NCBI GenBank assembly: GCA_934667625.1
Contig: CAKUMH010000001.1
Coordinates: 124,001-188,000, forward strand
From: an uncultured Elusimicrobiales bacterium
GTDB lineage: Bacteria > Elusimicrobiota > Elusimicrobia > Elusimicrobiales > Elusimicrobiaceae
Reading direction: 5' to 3'
Length of the DNA stretch: 64,000 bases
The position numbers and the translations under genes were made by a program. How positions within the stretch are numbered: position 1 is the first letter of the stretch; every line of letters starts with the position of its first letter. Shown here piece by piece: positions 52,605 through 60,576 of the stretch. The notes below the pieces were generated by a model that ran no database searches, was not told the DNA's origin, and saw only the letters and a program-made list of their open reading frames with translations.

Positions 52605-53351
52605 ATGACTATTTTATTTCCAAAAACGAAAAAAGCTTCTCTGAAAGAAATTTCCACCCCCGCCGGCTATGTACGCCATGTAGCCAGCGGACTGAAACTG
52701 CCGTCAAAGGCAATTTTGTGTCCCATTTCGTCCCTCACGCGGTATGTAGAGGCCCACGCTAAGTACAAAAAGTACAACTGCGAGGCCGATATTTACGTGA
52801 TGGAAGGCAAAGACCTTTGCTATGTGACGAATTTCGGCTCCGGCGCGCCCGGCATGGCGATGGCCTTGGAAGTGTTACTTGCACTGGGCGTAAAAGAAGC
52901 GGTTTTCATCGGGCTGGCGGGCGCTCTGCAGGAGGAAGTGGAACCGGCAGATATGGTGCTGGCCACGGAAGCGTTGTGTGATGACGGAACCTCTCCCTGC
53001 TATACCGCCAAAGAAATTTCCACCCCCAACAAAACCTTGCTGGGCAAGCTGGCCAAGGCCTTAACGGCCCGCGGGAAGAATTTCCATACCGGACGCAACT
53101 GGACGACAGATGCTATCTTCCGCGAAACAAAAGAAGAAGTGAAACACTATCAGAAAAAGGACGTGCTGACCGTGGAAATGGAAACGGCTGCCTTTTACGC
53201 CATTTGTGCCAAACGCAGGGCAAAAGGCGTGGTGGCTTTTGCCGTCAGCGATGTGCTCGCCCATTACAAATGGGAACCACACTTTGGCGAAAAACCGATC
53301 TTCCGCGCCTTGGAGGACTTATTTGTGGCGGCGCAGGAAGCCTTAAAATAG
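52605..53351 (+). CDS. PNP/UDP-family nucleoside phosphorylase or nucleosidase
   Basis: 248 residues. VTNFGSGAPGMAMALEVLLALGVKEAVFIGLAGALQ and VEMETAAFYAIC are the family's phosphate and ribose-binding segments. Could be uridine phosphorylase, purine nucleoside phosphorylase or an SAH/MTA nucleosidase; the sequence alone does not settle it. No Shine-Dalgarno is visible at the ATG. Confidence 0.8.
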   Translation: MTILFPKTKKASLKEISTPAGYVRHVASGLKLPSKAILCPISSLTRYVEAHAKYKKYNCEADIYVMEGKDLCYVTNFGSGAPGMAMALEVLLALGVKEAVFIGLAGALQEEVEPADMVLATEALCDDGTSPCYTAKEISTPNKTLLGKLAKALTARGKNFHTGRNWTTDAIFRETKEEVKHYQKKDVLTVEMETAAFYAICAKRRAKGVVAFAVSDVLAHYKWEPHFGEKPIFRALEDLFVAAQEALK

Positions 53352-53366
53352 TTTTGGCTGAGTAGT

Positions 53367-53404
53367 AAAACGCCCCGGGGGCATAAAGCCCCGGGGCGTT
53401 TTTA
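53367..53404. terminator. Bidirectional terminator
   Basis: CGCCCCGGGG/CCCCGGGGCG stem, 8-base loop, A-run left, T-run right. Confidence 0.9.
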
Positions 53405-53417
53405 TGTGCAGGCAAAA

Positions 53418-54911
53418 TTAGTAGTGTGTTTTTTCGGGATCTTCCGGCAGCGGTTCTATCTTTTCCAACCGACTCCAAAATTCGTCAATGGACTGGATAC
53501 GCTCTTTGGGATCCTCTTTGAGGGCATCTTCCAGCAGCGCATCCACCGCCGGGGGAATGGCGGGGGCCAGTTTGGAGGCGGGAACAATCTTTTTATTGGC
53601 AATATCAAAGCCCTTTACCGTCCACGGCACCTGCCCCACCAAAGCCTCGTACAAGCACAGTGCCAGGGAATACACGTCGCTTTGTTTGCGCATAAAGCCC
53701 TTTTGCTGTTCGGGGGCCATGTAGGCAGGCGTCCCCGCTACGGTGCGGGCGCCCGTTTCGTGATCCACCGATTTTTTTGCAACGCCAAAATCCATCACCT
53801 TGGCTTTGTCGTCATCAAAAATCATAATGTTGCCGGGTTTTAAATCGCAATGGATAATGTCCTGCGAGTGGGCATAATGGAGCCCGCGGCAGACATATTC
53901 AAAAATCTTTTTGGCCTTGGAAAAGGGCAGACGGCCGTCAATATCCAGGCGGGTTTCCAAGGTTTGGCCGTCCACATATTCAAACACCAAATAGAGTGCG
54001 CTTTCGGACTCAATGACCGTGTAAATTTCCACGATGCAGGGATGCCGCAAGAGCGCCACCATGCGCGCCTCGGACAAGAACTGTTCCCGCACGTAAGAGC
54101 TCCGCACGAGTTCGGGACGCACACGCTTGATGGCTACTTTGCGCTTGAGTACTTTGTCGTACGCTTCGTACACCTTGCCCATGCCGCCTTCTCCGATTTG
54201 GCGGATAAAATCGTACTGTTCCTTTACCTCTACCTCGCGGCGGGAAAAGGCATTCTTCGGCCGGTGGAAAACATCTTCATACCGCCAATACACAAACAGC
54301 AAAATGGCCACAAAAATAGCTACAAAATACAGGGCCACCCAGCGCGGCGTGGATTTTTGCGGCGCGGGAGTGACGGGCTTGGGCTTTTCCGGCGCCTTCA
54401 TGAAGGTTTTTTCGTAAAGTTCTTTTTGTATTTTCTGTCCCAACAGAGAATCCGGATTTAGCTTAAGAGCCGTATCCAAATCAATCCGGGCGCGTTCGTA
54501 ATTTTGCAAATGCAGGTACGCATTGGCACGCAGCAAGTAGGCCCGGGAATCCTGCGGAGCCACGGCAATGGCCTGCCCGGCGGAGTAGATGACATCGTCA
54601 AATTTTTCCAGACCGTCATAGGCAATGGCCAAGAGCAAGTGAAAACGGTTATCTAAAAAGTTCTTGCTGACCAGTGTGTTGATGCGCGAAAGCACCTCGT
54701 CATATTTTTTATATTTTAATTTTTCGTATAAGGCGGAGACTTCGCCGTCGCGGGCTTTTTTGTTAAATACATCCACCTTGGAAAGCGTTTTGGTTTGTGT
54801 AGAAAAGTTGCCCCCTACGAGCAGCGCAGACCCCTGCTTGGCCGGAGCGGCAGAAAGCGCCACTGCACAAAGCAGTAGTCCGCACATAAAAAGGAAACTC
54901 TTTCTAAGCAT
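53418..54911 (-). CDS. Ser/Thr protein kinase with extracytoplasmic TPR domain
   Basis: 497 residues. Signal or anchor sequence at 1-20, TPR repeats (about 85-160, AYLLRANAYLHLQNYERARIDLDTALKLNPDS), Pro-rich linker, membrane helix 190-209, then a Hanks kinase: GEGGMG (240-245), Lys262, HCDLKPGN (354-361), DFGVAKK (374) and GTPAYMAPEQ. The HRD motif reads HCD, so it is a non-RD kinase and may not need loop phosphorylation. The order is opposite to most PknB proteins, where the kinase precedes the helix. TAGAAT ends 6 bases before the ATG. Confidence 0.9.
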   Translation of the reverse strand: MLRKSFLFMCGLLLCAVALSAAPAKQGSALLVGGNFSTQTKTLSKVDVFNKKARDGEVSALYEKLKYKKYDEVLSRINTLVSKNFLDNRFHLLLAIAYDGLEKFDDVIYSAGQAIAVAPQDSRAYLLRANAYLHLQNYERARIDLDTALKLNPDSLLGQKIQKELYEKTFMKAPEKPKPVTPAPQKSTPRWVALYFVAIFVAILLFVYWRYEDVFHRPKNAFSRREVEVKEQYDFIRQIGEGGMGKVYEAYDKVLKRKVAIKRVRPELVRSSYVREQFLSEARMVALLRHPCIVEIYTVIESESALYLVFEYVDGQTLETRLDIDGRLPFSKAKKIFEYVCRGLHYAHSQDIIHCDLKPGNIMIFDDDKAKVMDFGVAKKSVDHETGARTVAGTPAYMAPEQQKGFMRKQSDVYSLALCLYEALVGQVPWTVKGFDIANKKIVPASKLAPAIPPAVDALLEDALKEDPKERIQSIDEFWSRLEKIEPLPEDPEKTHY

Positions 54912-54917
54912 AAGGAT

Positions 54918-54923
54918 ATTCTA
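54918..54923 (-). promoter_or_regulatory. -10 hexamer of kinase gene, leaderless geometry
   Basis: TAGAAT on the minus strand, 6 bases from the ATG at 54911. Confidence 0.55.
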
Positions 54924-54963
54924 GCACAAAGAAAGGCTTTTGTCCCAACCGGGCCATAATTAC

Positions 54964-54969
54964 TATAAT
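54964..54969 (+). promoter_or_regulatory. -10 hexamer of murI
   Basis: TATAAT ends 7 bases before the ATG at 54977. TTGTCC 18 bases upstream may be the -35. The gap holds AGGA, so ribosome binding is not wholly excluded. Confidence 0.6.
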
Positions 54970-54976
54970 AGGAATT

Positions 54977-55777
54977 ATGAAGAAACAACCCATTGGCGTG
55001 TTTGACTCCGGCTTAGGTGGGCTGACCATTTTAAATGCCCTGCGTCGCACGCTTCCACACGAAGATTTGATTTACTTTGGGGACACGGCCAACGTTCCCT
55101 ACGGTTCCAAGTCTCGCGCGGCGGTGACCCGTTTTTCGCTGGCAATTGCCCGTTTTTTGCAGGAGCGGGGCGTCAAACTGATTGTGGTGGCCTGTAATAC
55201 CGCCTCGGCACTGGCACTGGAAGAACTGCGCAAACAGTGTGCCGTTCCCGTGCTGGGCGTGATTGAACCCGGTGCAGAAAAGGCGGTCCAAACCACTCGC
55301 AACAAATGCATTGCCGTTTTGGGAACGGAAGGGACGATTAAAAGCGCGGCCTATGCCAAAGCCATTGCCAAACGCAACAAACAAATCCGGGTAGTCCAGC
55401 AGGCCTGCCCGCTGTTTGTGCCACTGGTGGAGGAAAACTGGACCCACAAACCCGCCGCGCGCCTGATTGCGCAGGAGTATTTGGCTCCTGTTAAAAAAAG
55501 CGGTGCCGATACGGTTATCCTCGGCTGCACGCACTATCCAATTTTAAAGTCTATGCTAGCCCGGCTGTTGGGCCGCTCCGTGCGCCTGGTGGATTCAGCC
55601 GACACCTTGGCCGCCGCCGTGCAAACTTTTTTGCAAGAACATAAACAAGCCGAAATCTCCGGCAAAGGGAAGGTGCACCTTTTTGCCAGCGACGATACCA
55701 CCCGTTTTAAAAAAATGGCCTCTATGCTGATGGACGAAAAGGTGAGCGCCGTACAACTTAAAAAATTAAACGTATGA
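54977..55777 (+). CDS. murI: Glutamate racemase
   Basis: 266 residues. Makes D-glutamate for peptidoglycan. IGVFDSGLGGLTILNAL, YFGDTANVPYGSKS, VACNTASALAL (first catalytic Cys) and ILGCTHYPIL (second Cys) are all present. It overlaps pgeF by 4 bases (ATGA). Confidence 0.94.
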   Translation: MKKQPIGVFDSGLGGLTILNALRRTLPHEDLIYFGDTANVPYGSKSRAAVTRFSLAIARFLQERGVKLIVVACNTASALALEELRKQCAVPVLGVIEPGAEKAVQTTRNKCIAVLGTEGTIKSAAYAKAIAKRNKQIRVVQQACPLFVPLVEENWTHKPAARLIAQEYLAPVKKSGADTVILGCTHYPILKSMLARLLGRSVRLVDSADTLAAAVQTFLQEHKQAEISGKGKVHLFASDDTTRFKKMASMLMDEKVSAVQLKKLNV

Positions 55778-56466
55778 AGATTTACGCCGACAACCGCATG
55801 CTTGCCCTCGGACTGATTGGCGGGACCTGCTCCCGCCATACGGGCTACTTGCGCACGGCAAACGAACAAGCCCCGCTATACGCACGGTTGGGCGTACCGA
55901 CCGAGAAAATACTGCACCTGCACCAAACCCACAGCGACAAACTGCTTACCATTTCTACCGATACGGACGCACAAACAACGGTTCAACACCCCGAACAAGA
56001 AGCGGACGGGTGGGTGTTTGCCACCCAAGGCTGGGGCGGTGCCATTTTGACAGCGGACTGCGTGCCTCTTTTTTTGTGGGATGAGCAGGCAAAGGTTTTT
56101 GCCTTGGCCCACTGCGGTTGGAAGGGAGTGGTAAAAGAATTACCGCTTAAAACAGCGCAAGCCATGTGGCAAATGGGAGCAAAGGGGAAAATTTCCGGCT
56201 GGCTGGGGCCACATATCCAAAGCTGCTGTTTTGAGGTGCAACAGGACGTGGCCGACCAATTTCATCCAACCAGCGTTTTGCACAAAAACAGCAAATTGTT
56301 TGTGGATTTAAATACCGAAATAAAACATCAGCTGCAAACGGCCGGGCTCAACCCGGACGACATCCGCACCCCGTATTATTGTACCTGCGGGGACAAGGAA
56401 AATTTCTTTTCCTGGCGGCGCGACCACATTCGCCAAAATCTGCTTTCGTTTATCTACAAGCCTTAG
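55774..56466 (+). CDS. pgeF: PgeF/YfiH multicopper-oxidase-like peptidoglycan editing factor
   Basis: 230 residues. LHQTHSDKLL, LTADCVPLFLW and AHCGWKGVVKELP carry the His-Cys-His metal site of the YfiH/DUF152 family. PgeF removes misplaced L-Ser from peptidoglycan precursors. Its overlap with murI supports a cell-wall role. Confidence 0.9.
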   Translation: MKIYADNRMLALGLIGGTCSRHTGYLRTANEQAPLYARLGVPTEKILHLHQTHSDKLLTISTDTDAQTTVQHPEQEADGWVFATQGWGGAILTADCVPLFLWDEQAKVFALAHCGWKGVVKELPLKTAQAMWQMGAKGKISGWLGPHIQSCCFEVQQDVADQFHPTSVLHKNSKLFVDLNTEIKHQLQTAGLNPDDIRTPYYCTCGDKENFFSWRRDHIRQNLLSFIYKP

Positions 56467-57752
56467 CGGTCTTTGCCAGAAACTTCTGCGGCGGGAGCTT
56501 GCTCCGCTACCTCAACAGACGCGTTTGCATGCCGCCTAAACAGGGCCTTTCCTACCCAAACCAATCCGCCCTTTTCAATCCGAAAGGACATCAGGTTAGA
56601 CAGCAACACGCTAAAGAAAATGACAGCGTAAATAATATCCTGCACGACCTGACCTTCCGCAGGCAATTGTGAAGCCACCATGGCCGCCAGCACCGCGCTG
56701 ACCAGCCCATTGGGGCACATAGACAAAATGACCGAGCAGTCAAACCGGGAGACTTTTTTGGAAATGCAATAATTAACCACCGGAGCCCGAAAGAGCAGTT
56801 TGGCCAGCGCCAGCAACAAGCCAATGGCCAAAAGATCCACTCGCCCCACACGCATGCAAATGCCCATATAAACAAAGAACAGGGTTTTAAAAATAAATTC
56901 CACTTCCTCAAAAAAGGTTTTTTCACCCTGATTGAGGGAAAGCAAATGGTTCACGTCCCAGCGTTTTGGAAGCCACAGCCGTTTGATAAGCCGCATATTC
57001 CCCGCTACAACCCCAAAGGCCAGGGTGGCAATGGCGCCGTCCCCGCCGATAAGTCCGCTTACACTGTACACCAGCAGGACAAAGGCAAAGGTGAGGGAAA
57101 TGGCATTTTCCAACCGGCGGACGCGGTTCAAAATTCCCATCCAAAACATGCCCGCGGCTACCGCAAAGCCTACCCCCACCGCGAAGGATTTGAACACGTC
57201 CCACGCTAAATTTTCAGCAGTTAAATTTTCCCCGTGTGCCGCCGCGGCGAGCAGCGCCAGAGCTAGCACAATGGAGTACACCCCCGTCAGGTTGGCCTCC
57301 AAAAATAAAATCGTTTTGGCCGTTTTGGACACCTGCAGTTTGGCAATCATCGGCACAATGACAGCGGTGGAATTATCTGCCACAATCACCCCGATAATTA
57401 ACGAATAAACCGGCGGAATCGGCAGCAGGATAGCCACCAAAAAAGAGATTAAGGCCGCCAAGAGAGTAAAACAAACCGTCGTAAGCAAGAGCCCCTGACC
57501 AACCGTACCGCGCAGGGAGAGAATACGGAAATCCACCCCGCTTTTAAACAGTACTACAATCAGGGCTAACGTCGTAAAAATCTGCCCGGCCTGCCCAAAG
57601 GACTGCGGGTCCACCAAGTGCAACACGGGGCCCAGCAGCATGCCCAAAATCATCAGTGGAAGCACGTCGGGCAAGCGCGTTTTTTCAAACAAGGCGGAAA
57701 AAATGTGTCCGAGAAAAAGTAAAACACCGATTAATAAAATAGTATAAGTCAT
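56463..57752 (-). CDS. Monovalent cation:proton antiporter, CPA family
   Basis: 429 residues, about 12 helices. VLPLMILGMLLGPVLHLVDP, VADNSTAVIVPMI and SVILSMCPNGLVSAVLAAMVAS match NhaP/KefB-type exchangers. The end overlaps the pgeF end by 4 bases in the opposite sense. A TATAAT ends 6 bases before the ATG at 57752. Confidence 0.88.
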   Translation of the reverse strand: MTYTILLIGVLLFLGHIFSALFEKTRLPDVLPLMILGMLLGPVLHLVDPQSFGQAGQIFTTLALIVVLFKSGVDFRILSLRGTVGQGLLLTTVCFTLLAALISFLVAILLPIPPVYSLIIGVIVADNSTAVIVPMIAKLQVSKTAKTILFLEANLTGVYSIVLALALLAAAAHGENLTAENLAWDVFKSFAVGVGFAVAAGMFWMGILNRVRRLENAISLTFAFVLLVYSVSGLIGGDGAIATLAFGVVAGNMRLIKRLWLPKRWDVNHLLSLNQGEKTFFEEVEFIFKTLFFVYMGICMRVGRVDLLAIGLLLALAKLLFRAPVVNYCISKKVSRFDCSVILSMCPNGLVSAVLAAMVASQLPAEGQVVQDIIYAVIFFSVLLSNLMSFRIEKGGLVWVGKALFRRHANASVEVAEQAPAAEVSGKDR

Positions 57753-57758
57753 AGTGTT

Positions 57759-57764
57759 ATTATA
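57759..57764 (-). promoter_or_regulatory. -10 hexamer of antiporter, leaderless geometry
   Basis: TATAAT on the minus strand, 6 bases before the ATG at 57752, no Shine-Dalgarno. Confidence 0.6.
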
Positions 57765-57801
57765 CGAAAAAGGAACTCTTGCGCGGGGCCCTAGAATTTA
57801 A

Positions 57802-57807
57802 TTAAAT
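57802..57807 (+). promoter_or_regulatory. -10-like hexamer of response regulator, leaderless geometry
   Basis: TTAAAT ends 6 bases before the ATG at 57814. Weak hexamer. Confidence 0.35.
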
Positions 57808-57813
57808 ATCCGT

Positions 57814-58743
57814 ATGGAACAAAATGCAAAAATTTTACTGGCGGATGACTCCCACGCCATTCGCTTTTTAGTGTCGGAAATTTTAACCAACGCCGGATTT
57901 ACCGTGATTGAGGCCGAGGACGGACAGGACGCCTTGGATAAAACTTATAAGGAAAACCCGGACTTGTTAATTTTGGATTACGAAATGCCCAAGAAAACGG
58001 GCTTTGAGGTGGTGCGCGAAGTGCGCAGCCGCGCGGGGTACCTGCATACGCCGATTATCATTTTTACAGCCGTTTCGGACAAGTCCACCAAACTGGAAGG
58101 GCTGGGGCTGGATATTGACGACTATTTAACCAAGCCGGCTGATGAGGACGAAATTGTCGCACGCGTAAAACTATTGTTAAAACGCAACAAGCAAAAAATG
58201 GACTGCAACCCGCTCACCCGCCTGCCGGGCAACCCGTCCATTCAGGCCCGTGTGGAGCAGGAAATCGCTTCCGGACGCCCGTTTGCCGTGCTGTATTGCG
58301 ATTTAAATAACTTTAAATCGTTCAATGACAAATACGGCTTTGAGGCCGGAGACCGTGTGCTGAAAACGGCTTCGCAGATTATTGTATCCGCCGCCAACCA
58401 AGACCCTACTTCTTTTGTGGGACATATCGGCGGGGATGATTTTATTGTGGTTTCGTCTTTTGACAAGACGGAAGATATCGCCCGGGAAATCGCCCGGAAA
58501 ATAGACGCGGTGGCGCCCTCTTTTTACAACGAAGAGGACCGCAAAAACGGGTATATGGTGTCCACCAACCGCAAGGGAGAACTGGAAAAGTTCCACTTTC
58601 TTTCCATTGGCATCGGGGTGGTGCACAATACAAAAAAACCGCTGACGTCCTTTGCCATGGTCAGCAACATTGGCAGCGAACTCAAATGCTTGGCCAAAAA
58701 GCACGAGGGCGGCAGTTACTACGTGCTGGACCGCCGCGCGTAA
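57814..58743 (+). CDS. Response regulator with GGDEF-type output
   Basis: 309 residues. Receiver domain (about 6-122): DD at 11-12, phospho-acceptor Asp55 in LLILDYEMPK, Thr85 and Lys107. Then a GGDEF domain from about 133 (LTRLPGN) with the signature GHIGGDDF at 203-210, where the catalytic Glu is Asp. GGDDF variants are often inactive or altered in diguanylate cyclase activity. No cognate kinase gene adjoins it. Confidence 0.85.
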   Translation: MEQNAKILLADDSHAIRFLVSEILTNAGFTVIEAEDGQDALDKTYKENPDLLILDYEMPKKTGFEVVREVRSRAGYLHTPIIIFTAVSDKSTKLEGLGLDIDDYLTKPADEDEIVARVKLLLKRNKQKMDCNPLTRLPGNPSIQARVEQEIASGRPFAVLYCDLNNFKSFNDKYGFEAGDRVLKTASQIIVSAANQDPTSFVGHIGGDDFIVVSSFDKTEDIAREIARKIDAVAPSFYNEEDRKNGYMVSTNRKGELEKFHFLSIGIGVVHNTKKPLTSFAMVSNIGSELKCLAKKHEGGSYYVLDRRA

Positions 58744-58759
58744 GTTACTTTTACATAAC

Positions 58760-58800
58760 AACGCCCCGCCGATTTGCACCGGCGGGGCATTTTGTTTTTT
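58760..58800 (+). terminator. Terminator of response regulator
   Basis: GCCCCGCC/GGCGGGGC stem with a T-rich tail. Confidence 0.8.
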
Positions 58801-58812
58801 ACAATAGAAAAA

Positions 58813-59175
58813 TCACAAGACGTGATGCAATTTAAAACCGCCCCATACCGCCGCCAAACAAACAGCCACGTTTAGCAATACATTTAGCCCGGCCAGCCAA
58901 AATTCCCGGTTGTGATAGAGCGATAAAGTATCCAAGGAAAACGAGGAAAAAGTGGTAAATCCGCCCAGCACGCCCACCACCAAGAAAAGACGCCCCGGGT
59001 GGGTGGAGGATTCAAAATACGGCGCTAAAAAACCGATTGCCAAACTGCCCAGCACATTCACCGCCAGAGTGGCCCAATGGCCACGCCACGCCAACGCAGT
59101 TGTGGCAGCTGTGACACCATAGCGCAGGGCCGCGCCCACAAAACCGCCGAGGCCCACATATACGAAATTGAGCAT
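58813..59175 (-). CDS. crcB: Fluoride exporter CrcB
   Basis: 120 residues, four helices. GGFVGAALRYGV, the GFTTFSSFSLD fluoride-filter motif and a final GFKLHH tail. Exports fluoride. No fluoride riboswitch lies upstream: tRNA-Glu and its terminator occupy that space. A TATAGG 6 bases before the ATG may be its -10. Confidence 0.92.
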   Translation of the reverse strand: MLNFVYVGLGGFVGAALRYGVTAATTALAWRGHWATLAVNVLGSLAIGFLAPYFESSTHPGRLFLVVGVLGGFTTFSSFSLDTLSLYHNREFWLAGLNVLLNVAVCLAAVWGGFKLHHVL

Positions 59176-59185
59176 ATTGCACCTA

Positions 59186-59210
59186 TAAAAAACCCCGCTT
59201 GGAGCGGGGA
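59186..59210 (-). terminator. Terminator of tRNA-Glu
   Basis: CCCCGCT/AGCGGGG stem, 3-base loop, six Ts on the minus strand. Confidence 0.85.
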
Positions 59211-59224
59211 AAAGATAAAAGACA

Positions 59225-59298
59225 CGTCCCGTACGAGATTCGAACTCGTGATCTCCGCCTTGAGAGGGCGGCGTCCTGGACCGCTAGACGAACGGGAC
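59225..59298 (-). tRNA. tRNA-Glu (CTC)
   Basis: Acceptor GTCCCGT/ACGGGAC, anticodon arm CCGCC-CTCTCAA-GGCGG (anticodon CTC), T arm ACGAG-TTCGAAT-CTCGT, discriminator G; CCA is not encoded. The TTCGTCTAG D-arm is typical of tRNA-Glu. Confidence 0.95.
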
Positions 59299-59409
59299 TT
59301 ATACAGTTATTTTATCATATTTTCTGCTCTTCCGTAAAAATCCGTAAACTGCGGTTGAGACCGATTTTTTATATAATAAAGATAAATTACTCTATTATAG
59401 GGGGAACGT

Positions 59410-60474
59410 ATGGAATTATCTGCCGTACAGACGACGCTCTTGTCGCTCTTGATTGCCGTGGTTTTATTCTTGCCACTTACTGTACACAAAGTGGAAGAGA
59501 ATTTGGAAGCTTTCCTCTTTCTTTGCGGGATGGTTGCCGTTACCGTATCCAAGGTATGGAGCGGGCACTTGGTGCTCACCGCGTTGGAAGACCCAATTAA
59601 AATTACCGCTGCCGTATTGGTGGCGGGGCTACTCTTTCGCAAATTTAATACGCATTTGCAAAAGCTTACGCATAAGGCCGTGCAAACAATCGGTTTGCGC
59701 TGGACCCTCTTTTTAATTGTATTTCTCTTGGGGATAACCTCCAGCCTGATTACCGCCATCATCGCCGCGCTGATTTTGGCAGAGGTGACGGTGATGCTCC
59801 CGCTGGAACGCAAGGGCAGAACGCGCCTGGTGGTATTTTCGTGCTATGCAATCGGCATGGGGGCCGTGCTGACCTCTATCGGCGAGCCCTTGGGGACGGT
59901 GGTCCTCTCCAAACTAAAAGGCGCGCCGCACTACGCTACTTTTTGGTTCCTCTTGGACCATTTGGGCTGGTATGTGTTGGGCGGCGTACTCTTTATGGCG
60001 GGGCTGGCCAGCTCTATCCGCGCCAATACGATCCAAAAAGCACCCGGCCCTAAGGCCTCCGAAAACGCCGGAAAGAACGAGCATTCCATTAAAAGCATTG
60101 TGGTGCGTGCCGCCAAGGTATATTTGTTCGTAATGGCGCTGGTCTTTTTGGGAGACGGCTTAAAACCGCTGGCCATGCAGACCATTTCGCACCTGTCGGC
60201 CGACTGGCTCTACTGGATCAACTCCCTTTCCGCCGTGCTGGATAACGCCACCTTGGCCGCCATTGAGGTAACGCCGGACATCAGCACCCGCACTTTGACC
60301 TTTCTGCTGACCAGCTTGATTATATCGGGCGGTATGCTGATCCCAGGCAACATTCCCAACATTATTTGCGCCTCCAAATTGGGAATTAAAAGCAAGGAAT
60401 GGGCGGTAAACGCCGTGGGAATTGGGGCAGCACTGATGATTGCATACTTCATCATCCTGCATATTGCCATGTAA
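59410..60474 (+). CDS. DUF1646-family predicted cation transporter
   Basis: 354 residues, about 10 helices. VEENLEAFLFLCGMVAVTVS, GMGAVLTSIGEPLGTVV, LDNATLAAIEVTP and LIPGNIPNIICASKL are hallmarks of this family, related to NhaD/ArsB ion transporters. Substrate unknown. A -10 TATAAT at 59372-59377 and GGGGG before the ATG make a leadered promoter. Confidence 0.8.
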   Translation: MELSAVQTTLLSLLIAVVLFLPLTVHKVEENLEAFLFLCGMVAVTVSKVWSGHLVLTALEDPIKITAAVLVAGLLFRKFNTHLQKLTHKAVQTIGLRWTLFLIVFLLGITSSLITAIIAALILAEVTVMLPLERKGRTRLVVFSCYAIGMGAVLTSIGEPLGTVVLSKLKGAPHYATFWFLLDHLGWYVLGGVLFMAGLASSIRANTIQKAPGPKASENAGKNEHSIKSIVVRAAKVYLFVMALVFLGDGLKPLAMQTISHLSADWLYWINSLSAVLDNATLAAIEVTPDISTRTLTFLLTSLIISGGMLIPGNIPNIICASKLGIKSKEWAVNAVGIGAALMIAYFIILHIAM

Positions 60475-60491
60475 ACTAACCCAAACTTTTG

Positions 60492-60522
60492 AGCCGCTTT
60501 CCAACCGGAAAGCGGCTTTTTT
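60492..60522 (+). terminator. Terminator of DUF1646 gene
   Basis: AGCCGCTTTCC/GGAAAGCGGCT stem, 4-base loop, six Ts. Confidence 0.9.
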
Positions 60523-60536
60523 ATAAGCTAATTTTA

Positions 60537-60542
60537 TATAAT
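60537..60542 (+). promoter_or_regulatory. -10 hexamer of glgP
   Basis: TATAAT, leader of about 28 bases with AAGGGGA before the ATG. Confidence 0.55.
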
Positions 60543-60576
60543 CTCTATATATATCAAAACGACAAGGGGATTATTT

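Noticed and set aside
59176..59298. Fluoride riboswitch upstream of crcB
   Set aside because: The space is filled by tRNA-Glu and its terminator; no riboswitch-like fold is present.
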